A DNA stretch of 64,000 nucleotides, taken from contig CAVRJB010000013.1 of the NCBI GenBank assembly GCA_963721385.1, positions 620,001-684,000 on the forward strand. The letters run 5' to 3'. The notes under the pieces were generated by a model, which was not told where the DNA came from, ran no database searches, and worked only from the letters and a program-made list of their open reading frames with translations. This stretch comes from DAOMFB01 sp963721385 (GTDB lineage Bacteria; Acidobacteriota; Thermoanaerobaculia; UBA5066). This document shows, in pieces, positions 35,001 through 42,868 of this stretch. The position numbers and the translations under genes are program-made. How positions within the stretch are numbered: the first letter of the stretch is position 1; every line of letters begins with the position of its first letter.

Positions 35001-36017
35001 TCAGACGAGGCCGCGCTCGGCGAGTTCCTTCTTCGCGAAGGCGTAGACAACGGGGGCGAGGATGACGCCCGGGACCCCGAACGCCGCCTCGAAAAAGACG
35101 ATCGCGGCCAGCGTCTCCCACGCGGCAGCGCCGATGCGCCCTCCGACGATCTTCGCGTTCAGGACGTACTCCAGCTTGTGAATGACGACCAGGAAGACGA
35201 GGGACGCGACGGCCACCCACCCGGAGACGCCGAGCGACACGAGGACGATGACGGTGTTCGAGACGAGGTTTCCCGCCACCGGGACGAGGCCGCAGACGAA
35301 CGTCAGCGCGACGAGCGTTCCGGCGAGCGGCAGGTGAACCCCGAAAAGCGGAAGCCCGACGAGGACGTAGGCCGCCGTCAGCGCCGTGTTCACGGCCGAG
35401 ATCTCGATCTGGGCCGACAGGACCGTCCGGAAGGCGTCGTCGAAGCGGCGGACTCGCTGAGCCAGCGCCGACGCGAGGGGGCCCCGGGAGACGGCCGGGG
35501 CGCGGAAGAAGACGAGGACGCCGAGGACGGCCCCGAGCAGCGCGTGGACCAGCCCCCGGGCGCCCGCCGTCCCGGCGTGGCGGAGCTCTCCCGCGTGCTC
35601 CTTGAGCCAGGCGCCGAGGGCCGCCGTCGAGCCTTCCGCTGCCGGCAGCGGAAGGGAGAGGCCGGCACCCTGAAGCGTGCTCCGGAGACGGGCCAGCGTG
35701 TCCCCCATCGCCTCGAGGACGCCCGGAAGGTCGCCGAAGCGTCCCCGCACGAAGCCATGCAGGAGCAGGAAGGTGGCCGCCACGGCTCCGCCCGCCACGA
35801 GACCGAGAAGTGCGGCCGAAAGCGCTCGCGCCACCCCGTGCGAGACGCGATCGCCGTGGAGACGCCGCGCCATCCCGTGCAGAAGCCACGACGTCAAGAA
35901 GCCCGCGAGCAGCGTCGGAACGAGGTGGAGCAGGAAGACCGCGAGCAGGAACGCCGCGGCAAGGACGATGGACGCCCGCTCGGGGGAGGAAAGGGGCCCG
36001 TCCGGCGCATCGGTCAT
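35001..36017 (-). CDS. AI-2E family transporter (UPF0118/PerM-like)
   Basis: 338 aa. Several hydrophobic segments (VLAAAFLLAVFLLHLVPTLLAGF, LTAAYVLVGLPLFGV, GTLVALTFVCGLVPVAGNLVSNTVIVLVSLGVSG) and the typical family end LEYVLNAKIVGGRIG followed by ILAPVVYAFAKKEL. The family exports small molecules or ions; substrate not predictable. ATG 36017 overlaps the MFS stop (ATGA). Confidence 0.88.
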   Translation of the reverse strand: MTDAPDGPLSSPERASIVLAAAFLLAVFLLHLVPTLLAGFLTSWLLHGMARRLHGDRVSHGVARALSAALLGLVAGGAVAATFLLLHGFVRGRFGDLPGVLEAMGDTLARLRSTLQGAGLSLPLPAAEGSTAALGAWLKEHAGELRHAGTAGARGLVHALLGAVLGVLVFFRAPAVSRGPLASALAQRVRRFDDAFRTVLSAQIEISAVNTALTAAYVLVGLPLFGVHLPLAGTLVALTFVCGLVPVAGNLVSNTVIVLVSLGVSGWVAVASLVFLVVIHKLEYVLNAKIVGGRIGAAAWETLAAIVFFEAAFGVPGVILAPVVYAFAKKELAERGLV

Positions 36018-37393
36018 CGGGGAGGATTCTCCCCCGATGAGGGACCGCTGCCCGGCATCTCGCTCTCCGGAAAGCGGACCCTCCGGAACGCCAGGATGGC
36101 CAAGATCAGGACGGCGAAGAGGACGCCGAGGCCGGCGCGGTAGCCGAGCGGGCTCCGGTCCGGGAAGAGCGCCAGCGTCGCCGCCCAGAGGAGCGGCCCC
36201 GTCACCGACGCCGCCTCGCCCGCGAGCGCGAAGAACCCGAAGAACTCCGTCGTCCTCTCCGGCGGGACGAGGGCGATGAGGCCCAGGCGGGACGTGACCT
36301 TGACGCCGCCGAGCCCGATTCCGGCCAGGGCGCCCACGCCGAGGAAGAGCCGGTGGTCCCGCACGACGAGGGCGAGGAGAAAGACCGCCACCCAGTTCAG
36401 CAGAACGACGAGCGTCGCCGTCCGGATCGTCACCTTCTGGCAGAGGAATCCGTAGAGGAGCCCGCCGACGATCGCCACCGCCGTGCAGAGGAGGAGGAAG
36501 GCCTGCACCTCTCCGTCCGACATCCCGACCGCGAACTTCGAATACGTCGACATCTGGATCTGGACGGTGTGGATGACGTCGAAGACGAGGAAGCAGGAGA
36601 CGAGGAACCAGAGGATCGACGGCGTCGCCGGCAGCGAGCGCAGGGTGGAGAGCACCTCGCGAAAGGGTGAGGCCGTGGGAGGGTTCTTCGAAAGGGAGGA
36701 GGAAAATGCCGGCGCTCGGGCCGGTCCCGGCAGTCGCGCGAAGAAGAGGAGAGGGAGCGCCGCGGCGAGCCACAGCAGGGCCGTGGGGAGATAGGCATTG
36801 ACCCGCACCCATTCCCCATTCACCTCCGAAGAAACCTCAGCGACGGAGAGCGCATTGACGACCGACGAAAGAACGGAGGGGAGCTTCGCCCGGATCTCCC
36901 CCGACACGAACGGGAGCGCGACGAGCATCGCGAGGAGCGAGCCGACGTATCCGGCCGCGACCCCCCAGCCCGAGACGCGCCCCTCCGTCCGGGTGTCCGA
37001 CACGTCGGCCAGCATCGCGTTGTAGAAGACGTAGGCGCTCTGGAAGGCGACGTTCGCGAGGGCGAAGACGAGGAGCGTCACCCCGATGGGCGCGGGCGCG
37101 GCGACGAGGGCCGTCAGCGCGACGCCGAGGAGGACCGAGGGGATCAGGAACCGGCGCTTCCCGTGCGCGTCCGCGAGCGCCCCGAGGACCGGCGCCGTCA
37201 GCGCCACCGCGACCATCGAGAGCCCGAAGACGGCCGAGAACTTCTCGTTGCCGCGCGGCACCCGGGTCGCGACGTCGAGAGGGAAGTGGAGCGAGAGGAG
37301 GTTCATCGCGAAGCCCGTCGCCCCGAGCTCGTAGAGGCTCCACGCGAGGACCGTTCCGGCTCCCGTCGGCCGGCGAGCCGTCCCCCTGATCAC
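36014..37393 (-). CDS. MFS transporter, UMF1/Atg22-like
   Basis: 459 aa with about twelve hydrophobic segments. N-terminus VLAWSLYELGATGFAMNLLSLHFPL and the LGALADAHGKRRFLIP loop are characteristic of the UMF1/Atg22-type major facilitators, which in other organisms move amino acids or related small molecules. GTG start at 37393, 1 bp after the rhomboid stop. Confidence 0.87.
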   Translation of the reverse strand: MIRGTARRPTGAGTVLAWSLYELGATGFAMNLLSLHFPLDVATRVPRGNEKFSAVFGLSMVAVALTAPVLGALADAHGKRRFLIPSVLLGVALTALVAAPAPIGVTLLVFALANVAFQSAYVFYNAMLADVSDTRTEGRVSGWGVAAGYVGSLLAMLVALPFVSGEIRAKLPSVLSSVVNALSVAEVSSEVNGEWVRVNAYLPTALLWLAAALPLLFFARLPGPARAPAFSSSLSKNPPTASPFREVLSTLRSLPATPSILWFLVSCFLVFDVIHTVQIQMSTYSKFAVGMSDGEVQAFLLLCTAVAIVGGLLYGFLCQKVTIRTATLVVLLNWVAVFLLALVVRDHRLFLGVGALAGIGLGGVKVTSRLGLIALVPPERTTEFFGFFALAGEAASVTGPLLWAATLALFPDRSPLGYRAGLGVLFAVLILAILAFRRVRFPESEMPGSGPSSGENPPR

Positions 37394-37394
37394 G

Positions 37395-38099
37395 TCAGAC
37401 GATCCGGTAACGCGGCGCCGGCTTCCGCCGGGGGCGGAAGAGGAGAATCATGAGAAGGCCCGCCACGAACCCGCCCACGTGCGCCCACCAGGCGACGCCG
37501 CCGGTCTCCGCGTGCCGGCCCACCGAGGCGAGATCGGCCGAGCCCATCCAGAACTGCATCAGGAACCAGAAGAGGAGGTAGAGCCCGGCCGGGACCTCGA
37601 CGAGCGGAAAGAGGAAGAAGAGCGGGACGAGCGTCACGACGCGCGCCCGCGGGTAGAGGACGAAGTAGCCGCCGAGCACACCGGCGATCGCGCCGGAAGC
37701 ACCGACGTTCGGGATCCCCGACGCCGGTTGGAGGGCGGCTTGCAGGAAAGCCGCAGCCACGCCCGACGCGAGGTAGAAGACGAGGTACCGGACGTGCCCG
37801 AGAGCGTCTTCGACGTTGTCCCCGAAGATCCAGAGGTAGAGCATGTTCCCCGCGAGGTGGAGGAAGCCCCCGTGCAGGAACATCGCGGTGAAGACCGTCA
37901 CGAAGCCAAAGACGGGTGAAACGCCCCAGGCTGCGGGGTGGAAGAGGCGGTCCGGGATGAACGCCCAGCGGGCGACGAACTCCGGAAGGGCGTCGCCTTC
38001 GGCGAGCTGCGCCAGGAACGCGCCCGCGTTCAGCGCGAGGAGGAGGTGGTTCGTGAACGGGAACGTCCGGCGGGGGACGGAATCGCGCAGCGGGATCAC
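37395..38099 (-). CDS. Rhomboid-family intramembrane serine protease
   Basis: 234 aa, six or more membrane segments. HGGFLHLAGNMLYLWIFGDNVED, nucleophile Ser in NVGASGAIAGVLGGYF and catalytic His in WWAHVGGFVAGL are all present, so it should be active. Cleaves membrane proteins within the bilayer. GTG start; first gene of the run rhomboid / MFS / AI-2E / DegT and 37 bp after the HU gene. Confidence 0.93.
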   Translation of the reverse strand: MIPLRDSVPRRTFPFTNHLLLALNAGAFLAQLAEGDALPEFVARWAFIPDRLFHPAAWGVSPVFGFVTVFTAMFLHGGFLHLAGNMLYLWIFGDNVEDALGHVRYLVFYLASGVAAAFLQAALQPASGIPNVGASGAIAGVLGGYFVLYPRARVVTLVPLFFLFPLVEVPAGLYLLFWFLMQFWMGSADLASVGRHAETGGVAWWAHVGGFVAGLLMILLFRPRRKPAPRYRIV

Positions 38100-38136
38100 G
38101 CCCGCGGATCATAAGGGCGCGGGAGGGAACGCCGCG

Positions 38137-38424
38137 CTACTTCTTCTTCTTGTTGAGGAGTTCCTTGAGGTCCTTCCCCGGCCGGAAGCGGACGGCCTTC
38201 GCGGCGGCAATCCGGATCGGCTCCTTCGTCTGCGGGTTGATCCCCGCCCGCGCCTTCCGGTCGGCGACGCTGAAGTTCCCGAGGCCCGGCACGCCGACCC
38301 GTTCTCCCTTCTTGAGCGCCTGCTGAAGGTAGTTGACGACGGCGTCGAGCGCCTGGGTCGCGCTCGCCTTGGTCATGCCGGCGTCGCTGGCGATGGCATC
38401 CACGATCTCGGCCTTTCCTGCCAT
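38137..38424 (-). CDS. HU-family DNA-binding protein (paralogue 1)
   Basis: 95 aa. KAEIVDAIASDAGMTKASATQALDAVV helix pair, GLGNFSVADRKARAGINPQTKEPI with the Pro arm, C-terminal Lys tail KKKK. Binds and bends DNA as a dimer. AGGAGGT precedes ATG 38424 at good spacing. A second HU-like gene is at 40952 on the other strand. Confidence 0.96.
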   Translation of the reverse strand: MAGKAEIVDAIASDAGMTKASATQALDAVVNYLQQALKKGERVGVPGLGNFSVADRKARAGINPQTKEPIRIAAAKAVRFRPGKDLKELLNKKKK

Positions 38425-38489
38425 GGAAACGGACCTCCTGCGGGGCGCTCTCGATCTGAAAGGGGATTCGCCGCGCGAAATGCGGAGGG

Positions 38490-38519
38490 AATGTAGGTGC
38501 GGACCGCGCCGGTTGTCAA
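38490..38519 (-). promoter_or_regulatory. Sigma-70 promoter of the HU gene
   Basis: Minus strand -35 TTGACA (38514-38519), 18-bp spacer, -10 TACATT (38490-38495), about 65 bp before the ATG. Confidence 0.75.
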
Positions 38520-38555
38520 CGGAAACGCGCGGCGGCCCCGCCTCCCCCGAAGGAG

Positions 38556-39911
38556 CTATTGACTCCGCCGTCGGATCGTGATGAGCGAGAAGCCGTCGTT
38601 CGTCGCTCCGGGCGGCACGCGGACCACGCCCGAGGGGGAAAGGCACGCGGCGGCGGGCGCCGGGAGGCGCCCGGGATCGGGCGCGACGCGCGCGCACGCC
38701 GGCCGCCCCGAGAGAACCGCGTCGACGACATGCTCGTTCTCCTCGGGCTCGAGCGAGCAGGTGACCCAGACGAGCGTCCCTCCCGGCGCGAGGAGGTCGA
38801 GGCCGGCGTGAAGGAGCGCCCGCTGCGCGGCCGCGAAGCGCGCCAGGTCCTCTTCGCGGAGGCGCAGGCGAATCTCCGGGTTCTTCCGGAGCGTCCCCGT
38901 TCCCGAGCACGGGGCGTCGAGGAGGACCGACGCGAAAGCGCCGCGCGGGAGCGGCGGACGCGTCGCGTCGGCGAGGAGGACGACCGCCTCCGCCCGCCGG
39001 CCCGCCGCCCGGAGGTTCGACGCGAGGCGCCGGGCCCGGGAGGGCGTCCGCTCGAGCGCGACGACCTTCCGCGCGATCCCTCGCGCAAGCAGCGTTCGCG
39101 TTTTCCCGCCGGGCGCGGCCGCGAGGTCGATGACGACCTCCGCCGGCGGGACGGCTTCGACCATCGCCTGCGCGGCGGCGTCGACGACCGCGATCGCGCC
39201 CGAGGCGACGCGCGGCTCCCTCGCCGCGTCGCCCGACGTCACCGTCAGCGCGAGAGGCGCCCACGGCGACCGGACCGTTTCCACCCCCGACGCCCGGAGG
39301 CCGGCCTCGATCTCCTCGAGACCGCCGAGGCGCGGGTCGGCGAGGAGGTCGAGCGGGGAGTCCTCGTCGTCGGCCGCGAGCGCGCGCCGCGCGGCCTCCT
39401 CCCCGAGAAGGCCGGCCCAGCGGCGCACGAGCCACTCGGGATGGGAGGTCTCGAGCGCCAGGCGCCCGAGCGGATCGCTCCCTGCCGGAAGGACGACCCG
39501 TCCGGGGCGCTCCTCCTTCGCAGCGACGCGGCGGAGGACGGCGTTCACGAGGCCCGCGGCTCGCGGCGCGACCTCCTTGGCCGCGGAGACCGTCTCCGCC
39601 ACGGCCGCGTGCGCCGGGATCCGGTCCATCAGGAGGAGCTGCGTCGCGCCCAGCCGGAGCGCCGCGCGGACCGGGACGTCCAGCGCACCGACCGGCCCGT
39701 CGAGATGCCGGGCGAGGACGTGGTCCAGCCGGAGGGCGCCGCGCAGCGTCTTCTTCACGAGGGCCCGGAGGAGGTCCCGGTCCCGCGGCGGCAGCGCCGC
39801 GCTCCGAGCGTCGAGGAGCGGGGCGGCGTGGGCGTCCTCCCGCTCGACGCGGATCAGGATGCCGAGAGCGAGGGAGCGGACGGAGCGGACGCCCGCCGAG
39901 GTGCCGTTCAC
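38556..39911 (-). CDS. rsmB: 16S rRNA (cytosine-967 C5)-methyltransferase RsmB
   Basis: 451 aa from GTG 39911 (GTGA overlap with the fmt stop). N-terminal NusB-like RNA-binding domain (RSLALGILIRVEREDAHAAPLLDARS, RLGATQLLLMDRIPAHAAVAETV), then the Fmu/NOL1 methyltransferase: SAM site VVIDLAAAPGGKTRTLLA and the two Cys motifs LLDAPCSGTGTLRKNPE and VTCSLEPEENE. fmt-rsmB is a common bacterial gene pair. Confidence 0.95.
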   Translation of the reverse strand: MNGTSAGVRSVRSLALGILIRVEREDAHAAPLLDARSAALPPRDRDLLRALVKKTLRGALRLDHVLARHLDGPVGALDVPVRAALRLGATQLLLMDRIPAHAAVAETVSAAKEVAPRAAGLVNAVLRRVAAKEERPGRVVLPAGSDPLGRLALETSHPEWLVRRWAGLLGEEAARRALAADDEDSPLDLLADPRLGGLEEIEAGLRASGVETVRSPWAPLALTVTSGDAAREPRVASGAIAVVDAAAQAMVEAVPPAEVVIDLAAAPGGKTRTLLARGIARKVVALERTPSRARRLASNLRAAGRRAEAVVLLADATRPPLPRGAFASVLLDAPCSGTGTLRKNPEIRLRLREEDLARFAAAQRALLHAGLDLLAPGGTLVWVTCSLEPEENEHVVDAVLSGRPACARVAPDPGRLPAPAAACLSPSGVVRVPPGATNDGFSLITIRRRSQ

Positions 39912-40831
39912 GACGGCCAGACGTCGCCGACCGCGATCCGCTCGCCGCGGACGAATTCGGCGGCCGGAACGGCCTTTCGCCCTTCGACCTGGAGCGTCCG
40001 CACGGCGACCGCGCCTTCGCCACAGGCCACGACCAGAGACGGAGCAACAGAAATGACTGTTCCCGGAGGCAGGCCGACGGGCGCTTCCGGGACGAGCCGC
40101 AATCCCGAGAGCTTCAAGCGGGCTTTGCTTCGAAAGGTGAAGAGACCCGGCCAAGGGGTGAAGGCTCGATCTCGACGAACCTGCGCGACGGCGGAGAGGG
40201 TCCAGTCGACGAGCCCGTCCTCCCGGGAGATCTTCGGGCAAGTGGTCGCCAGCGCGTCGTCCTGCGGAATCGGGTCGAGAGGAAGCCGCGCGAGCGTCTC
40301 GACGAGAAGCGCCGCCCCCGTCTCCGCGAGGCGGACGGCGAGCTCTCCGGTGGTCTCCGCCTCGCCGATCGCCGTCTCGCGGACGGCGAAGACGGGGCCG
40401 GTGTCCATCCCCGCCTCCATCCTCATGATCGAGACTCCCGTCGTCGCGTCGCCCGCGAGGATGGCCGCCTGAACGGGAGACGCGCCGCGCCAGCGCGGCA
40501 GGATCGAGCCGTGGACGTTCACGCAGAAGAGGCGCGGCAGGGCCAGGACCCGGGGAGAGAGGATCTTGCCGTAAGCGGCGACGACGAACAGATCCGCGTG
40601 CGCCTCTGCAAGCCGGGCCACGGCCTCGTCGGGCTTCAGGCTGATCGGCTGGAAGAGCGGAAGTCCTTTCTCCCTCGCGAGGTGCGCGACCGGGGGGTCG
40701 GTCAGCTCGGCCCGCCGGCCGGCCGGCTTCGCGGGCTGCGAGACGACGAGGGCGATCTCGTGTCCGGCCTCCGTGAGCGCGGTCACGGAGGGGACCGCGA
40801 AGGCCGGCGATCCGAAGAAGACGATCCTCAC
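39908..40831 (-). CDS. fmt: Methionyl-tRNA formyltransferase
   Basis: 307 aa. Formyltransferase catalytic site with Asn and His in FCVNVHGSILPRWRGASPVQAAILAGD and Asp in MEAGMDTGPVF; C-terminal OB-like domain from about residue 205. Formylates initiator Met-tRNA using 10-formyl-THF. Translationally coupled to rsmB. Confidence 0.96.
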   Translation of the reverse strand: MRIVFFGSPAFAVPSVTALTEAGHEIALVVSQPAKPAGRRAELTDPPVAHLAREKGLPLFQPISLKPDEAVARLAEAHADLFVVAAYGKILSPRVLALPRLFCVNVHGSILPRWRGASPVQAAILAGDATTGVSIMRMEAGMDTGPVFAVRETAIGEAETTGELAVRLAETGAALLVETLARLPLDPIPQDDALATTCPKISREDGLVDWTLSAVAQVRRDRAFTPWPGLFTFRSKARLKLSGLRLVPEAPVGLPPGTVISVAPSLVVACGEGAVAVRTLQVEGRKAVPAAEFVRGERIAVGDVWPS

Positions 40832-40876
40832 GCCGCGGAGTCTAGTGGGAGGCCCCCGGAAGAATTTCGGATTTCC

Positions 40877-40905
40877 TTCGAAAATCCGCTGATTTCGTGT
40901 ATAGA
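40877..40905 (+). promoter_or_regulatory. Predicted promoter of HU paralogue 2
   Basis: -35-like TTCGAA (40877-40882), 17-bp spacer, -10 TATAGA (40900-40905; TAGAAT overlaps at 40902). The local AT richness contrasts with the surroundings. Confidence 0.5.
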
Positions 40906-40951
40906 ATCAAAACGCCTTCGGGCAAGTGAAGAGTACGAAAGGACGGAACAC

Positions 40952-41239
40952 ATGGCTGGAATGACGAAATCACAGATCGCGGAGCACATGGCCGAGAAGT
41001 CTGGCACGACGAAGAAGGCCGCCGCGCAGTTTCTCGAGGAGCTCGCGACGCTGGCCTACAAGCAGGCGAAGAACTCCTTCACGCTGCCTGGCCTCGGAAA
41101 GCTCGTGCTCGTGAACCGCAAGGCGCGGATGGGCCGCAATCCGGCCACCGGCGAGGCGATCAAGATCCCCGCCAAGCGCGTCGTGAAGTTCCGCGTGGCC
41201 AAGGCCGCGAAGGACGCGATCCTCGGCGCCAAGAAGTAG
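40952..41239 (+). CDS. HU/IHF-family DNA-binding protein (paralogue 2)
   Basis: 95 aa. TKSQIAEHMAEKSGTTKKAAAQFLEELATLAY, then LPGLGKLVLVNRKARMGRNPATGEAIKIPAKRVVKFRVAK. Only moderately like the other HU in this window. GAAAGGAC precedes the ATG. Followed by a perfect hairpin. Confidence 0.93.
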   Translation: MAGMTKSQIAEHMAEKSGTTKKAAAQFLEELATLAYKQAKNSFTLPGLGKLVLVNRKARMGRNPATGEAIKIPAKRVVKFRVAKAAKDAILGAKK

Positions 41240-41252
41240 GCCGTGAGGATTC

Positions 41253-41278
41253 GGGGAACCCGGAGCCGGGTTCCCCGA
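41253..41278 (+). terminator. Perfect 12-bp hairpin after HU paralogue 2
   Basis: CGGGGAACCCGG / CCGGGTTCCCCG with a two-base spacer; no T run follows. Probably isolates the HU transcript from the met promoter 26 bp downstream. Confidence 0.6.
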
Positions 41279-41303
41279 GATCCGGCCCTCTCTCACAAGA
41301 CCC

Positions 41304-41332
41304 TTGACACGGCCGCGGGAGGGGTCTACTTT
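41304..41332 (+). promoter_or_regulatory. Sigma-70 promoter of the metY-metX leader
   Basis: Consensus -35 TTGACA (41304-41309), exactly 17-bp spacer, -10 TACTTT (41327-41332). Transcription should begin near 41339, 36 bases before the leader ATG. Confidence 0.85.
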
Positions 41333-41374
41333 CTCGCGATCGTGAACGGCACTCTTCTTCCCCTCGCGTTTCGA

Positions 41375-41437
41375 ATGAGCATGTGCGCGATGTGCATGAC
41401 TCCCGTCGCGGAGGGGGATGAGCGTGTGACGGCCTGA
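41375..41437 (+). CDS. Met/Cys-rich leader peptide, putative attenuator peptide for metY-metX
   Basis: A 20-codon frame encoding MSMCAMCMTPVAEGDERVTA and ending in TGA. Six of the first eight residues are Met or Cys. An in-frame GTG at 41342 would extend it by 11 residues and would be almost leaderless. The frame sits between a strong promoter and a strong terminator that precedes two methionine-biosynthesis genes, the arrangement of amino-acid leader peptides such as those of trp, his and leu operons. It is far too short for a conventional enzyme. Alternative reading: a tiny metal-binding peptide (CxxC). Confidence 0.65.
   Translation: MSMCAMCMTPVAEGDERVTA
41410..41417 (+). promoter_or_regulatory. 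Putative antiterminator strand (pairs with 41488-41495)
   Basis: GGAGGGGG can form eight pairs (one G-U) with CCCTCTCC at 41488-41495, which includes most of the left arm of the terminator. It lies inside the leader frame, 11 bases after the last Met codon of the cluster, so a ribosome stalled on the Met/Cys codons would leave it free and one that reaches the stop codon would cover it. Confidence 0.5.
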
Positions 41438-41483
41438 CGACAGCGGCGGCACACGAAACGCCGAACCAGATCGGCAACTTCAA

Positions 41484-41511
41484 CCGGCCCTCTCCCGAGG
41501 GCCGGTTTTTT
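41484..41511 (+). terminator. Intrinsic terminator/attenuator in the metY leader
   Basis: Perfect stem CCGGCCCTC (41484-41492) / GAGGGCCGG (41497-41505), four-base loop, TTTTTT (41506-41511). It is 46 bp before metY and in the direction of metY transcription, so it must be read through for metY-metX to be expressed from the leader promoter. Confidence 0.93.
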
Positions 41512-41557
41512 CTTATCCGGCTCCCGGGCGAGGCCAGAACAGGAAAAGGAGAACCCC

Positions 41558-42868
41558 ATGGCCCTCGCCCAGAACAATGTCCGGAAGCTCCGGCTCGGAA
41601 CCCGGGCCGTCCACTCGGCCCAGGAGGTCGCCGACCCGACGACGCGCGCCCGCGCCGTCCCGATCTACGCGACGACGTCGTACGTCTTCGACAGCCCCGA
41701 CCACGCCGCGGACCTCTTCGGCCTCCGCCAGTTCGGGAACATCTACACGCGGATCATGAACCCGACGACGGACGTCTTCGAGAAGCGGATCGCCGAGCTC
41801 GAAGGCGGGGTCGCGGCCGTCGCGACCTCGAGCGGCCAGGCCGCCGAGACGCTCGCGATCCTGAACCTCGCGAAGGCCGGCGACTCGATCGTCTCCTCCT
41901 CCACGCTCTACGGCGGCACGCACGCCCTTTTCACGCATACGCTGCCGCGCCTCGGCATCACGACCCGCTTCGTCGACATTCACGACCGGAAGGCCGTCGC
42001 CGCGGCCATCGACGACACGACGCGCGCCGTCTATGTCGAGACGATCGGAAACCCGAAGCTCGACGTCCCCGATTTCGAGGCCCTCTCGAAGGTCGCGCAT
42101 ACGGCCGGGGTGCCGCTCGTCGTGGACAACACCTTCGCAACGCCCCTTCTCTGCCGGCCGATCGAGCACGGCGCCGACATCGTCGTTCACTCCGCCACGA
42201 AGTGGATCGGCGGCCACGGGACGGCCATCGGCGGCGTCGTCGTGGACGGCGGGACCTTCGACTTTGCGAAAGCTCCGCGCTTCCGCTCGTATTTCGTCGA
42301 GCCGGAGGCCGCGTACCACGGCCTTTCCTTCACGCAGCTGTTCGGGAACGCGGCCTATGCCGTCCGCCTTCGCGTCGTCCTCCTCCGCGACCTCGGCGCC
42401 TGCGTCTCCCCTTTCAACTCGTTCCTCTTCCTGCAGGGGCTCGAGACGCTGCACCTCAGGATCCGGCGCCACTCCGAAAACGCGTTGACCCTCGCACGGC
42501 ACCTCGAGCGTCACCCCGCCGTCGACTGGGTCAGCTACCCCGGCCTCCCCTCGCATCCGAGCCACGCTCTCGCGAAGAAGTTCCTCGACGGCGGCTTCGG
42601 AGGCATCCTGACCCTCGGCGTGAAGGGGGGCGAGGAGGCCGCCCGTCGGGTGATCTCGCAGGCGAAGCTCTTTTCGCTCGTCGCGAACGTCGGCGACGCG
42701 AAGAGCCTGATCATCCACCCCTGGAGCACGACGCACGAGCAGCTCTCCGAGGCCGAGCGCCGTGCCGCGGGCGTGACGCCCGACCTCATCCGGATTTCGG
42801 CCGGCATCGAGGAGGTCGAGGATCTCGTGGAGGACCTCGACCACGCCCTCGGGGGGCTCTCCACGTGA
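41558..42868 (+). CDS. metY: O-acetylhomoserine sulfhydrylase (PLP-dependent)
   Basis: 436 aa, typical of MetY rather than the shorter MetB/MetC. Features: TRAVHSAQEVADPTTRARAVPIYATTSYVF, YTRIMNPTTDVFEKRIAELEGG, VVDNTFATPLLCRPIEHGADIVVHSATKWIGGHG with the PLP Lys in SATK, and GPDLIRISAGIEEVEDLVEDL-like C-terminus. Makes homocysteine from O-acetylhomoserine and sulfide. AAAGGAG precedes ATG 41558. Its stop overlaps the metX start, and expression is probably set by the upstream attenuator. Confidence 0.95.
   Translation: MALAQNNVRKLRLGTRAVHSAQEVADPTTRARAVPIYATTSYVFDSPDHAADLFGLRQFGNIYTRIMNPTTDVFEKRIAELEGGVAAVATSSGQAAETLAILNLAKAGDSIVSSSTLYGGTHALFTHTLPRLGITTRFVDIHDRKAVAAAIDDTTRAVYVETIGNPKLDVPDFEALSKVAHTAGVPLVVDNTFATPLLCRPIEHGADIVVHSATKWIGGHGTAIGGVVVDGGTFDFAKAPRFRSYFVEPEAAYHGLSFTQLFGNAAYAVRLRVVLLRDLGACVSPFNSFLFLQGLETLHLRIRRHSENALTLARHLERHPAVDWVSYPGLPSHPSHALAKKFLDGGFGGILTLGVKGGEEAARRVISQAKLFSLVANVGDAKSLIIHPWSTTHEQLSEAERRAAGVTPDLIRISAGIEEVEDLVEDLDHALGGLST

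Noticed and set aside
41240..41557. SAM or SAH riboswitch upstream of metY
   Set aside because: I looked for the SAM-I/SAM-II/SAH core patterns and four-way or pseudoknot arrangement and did not see them; the leader is short and better explained by a leader peptide plus terminator. A covariance-model search would settle it.
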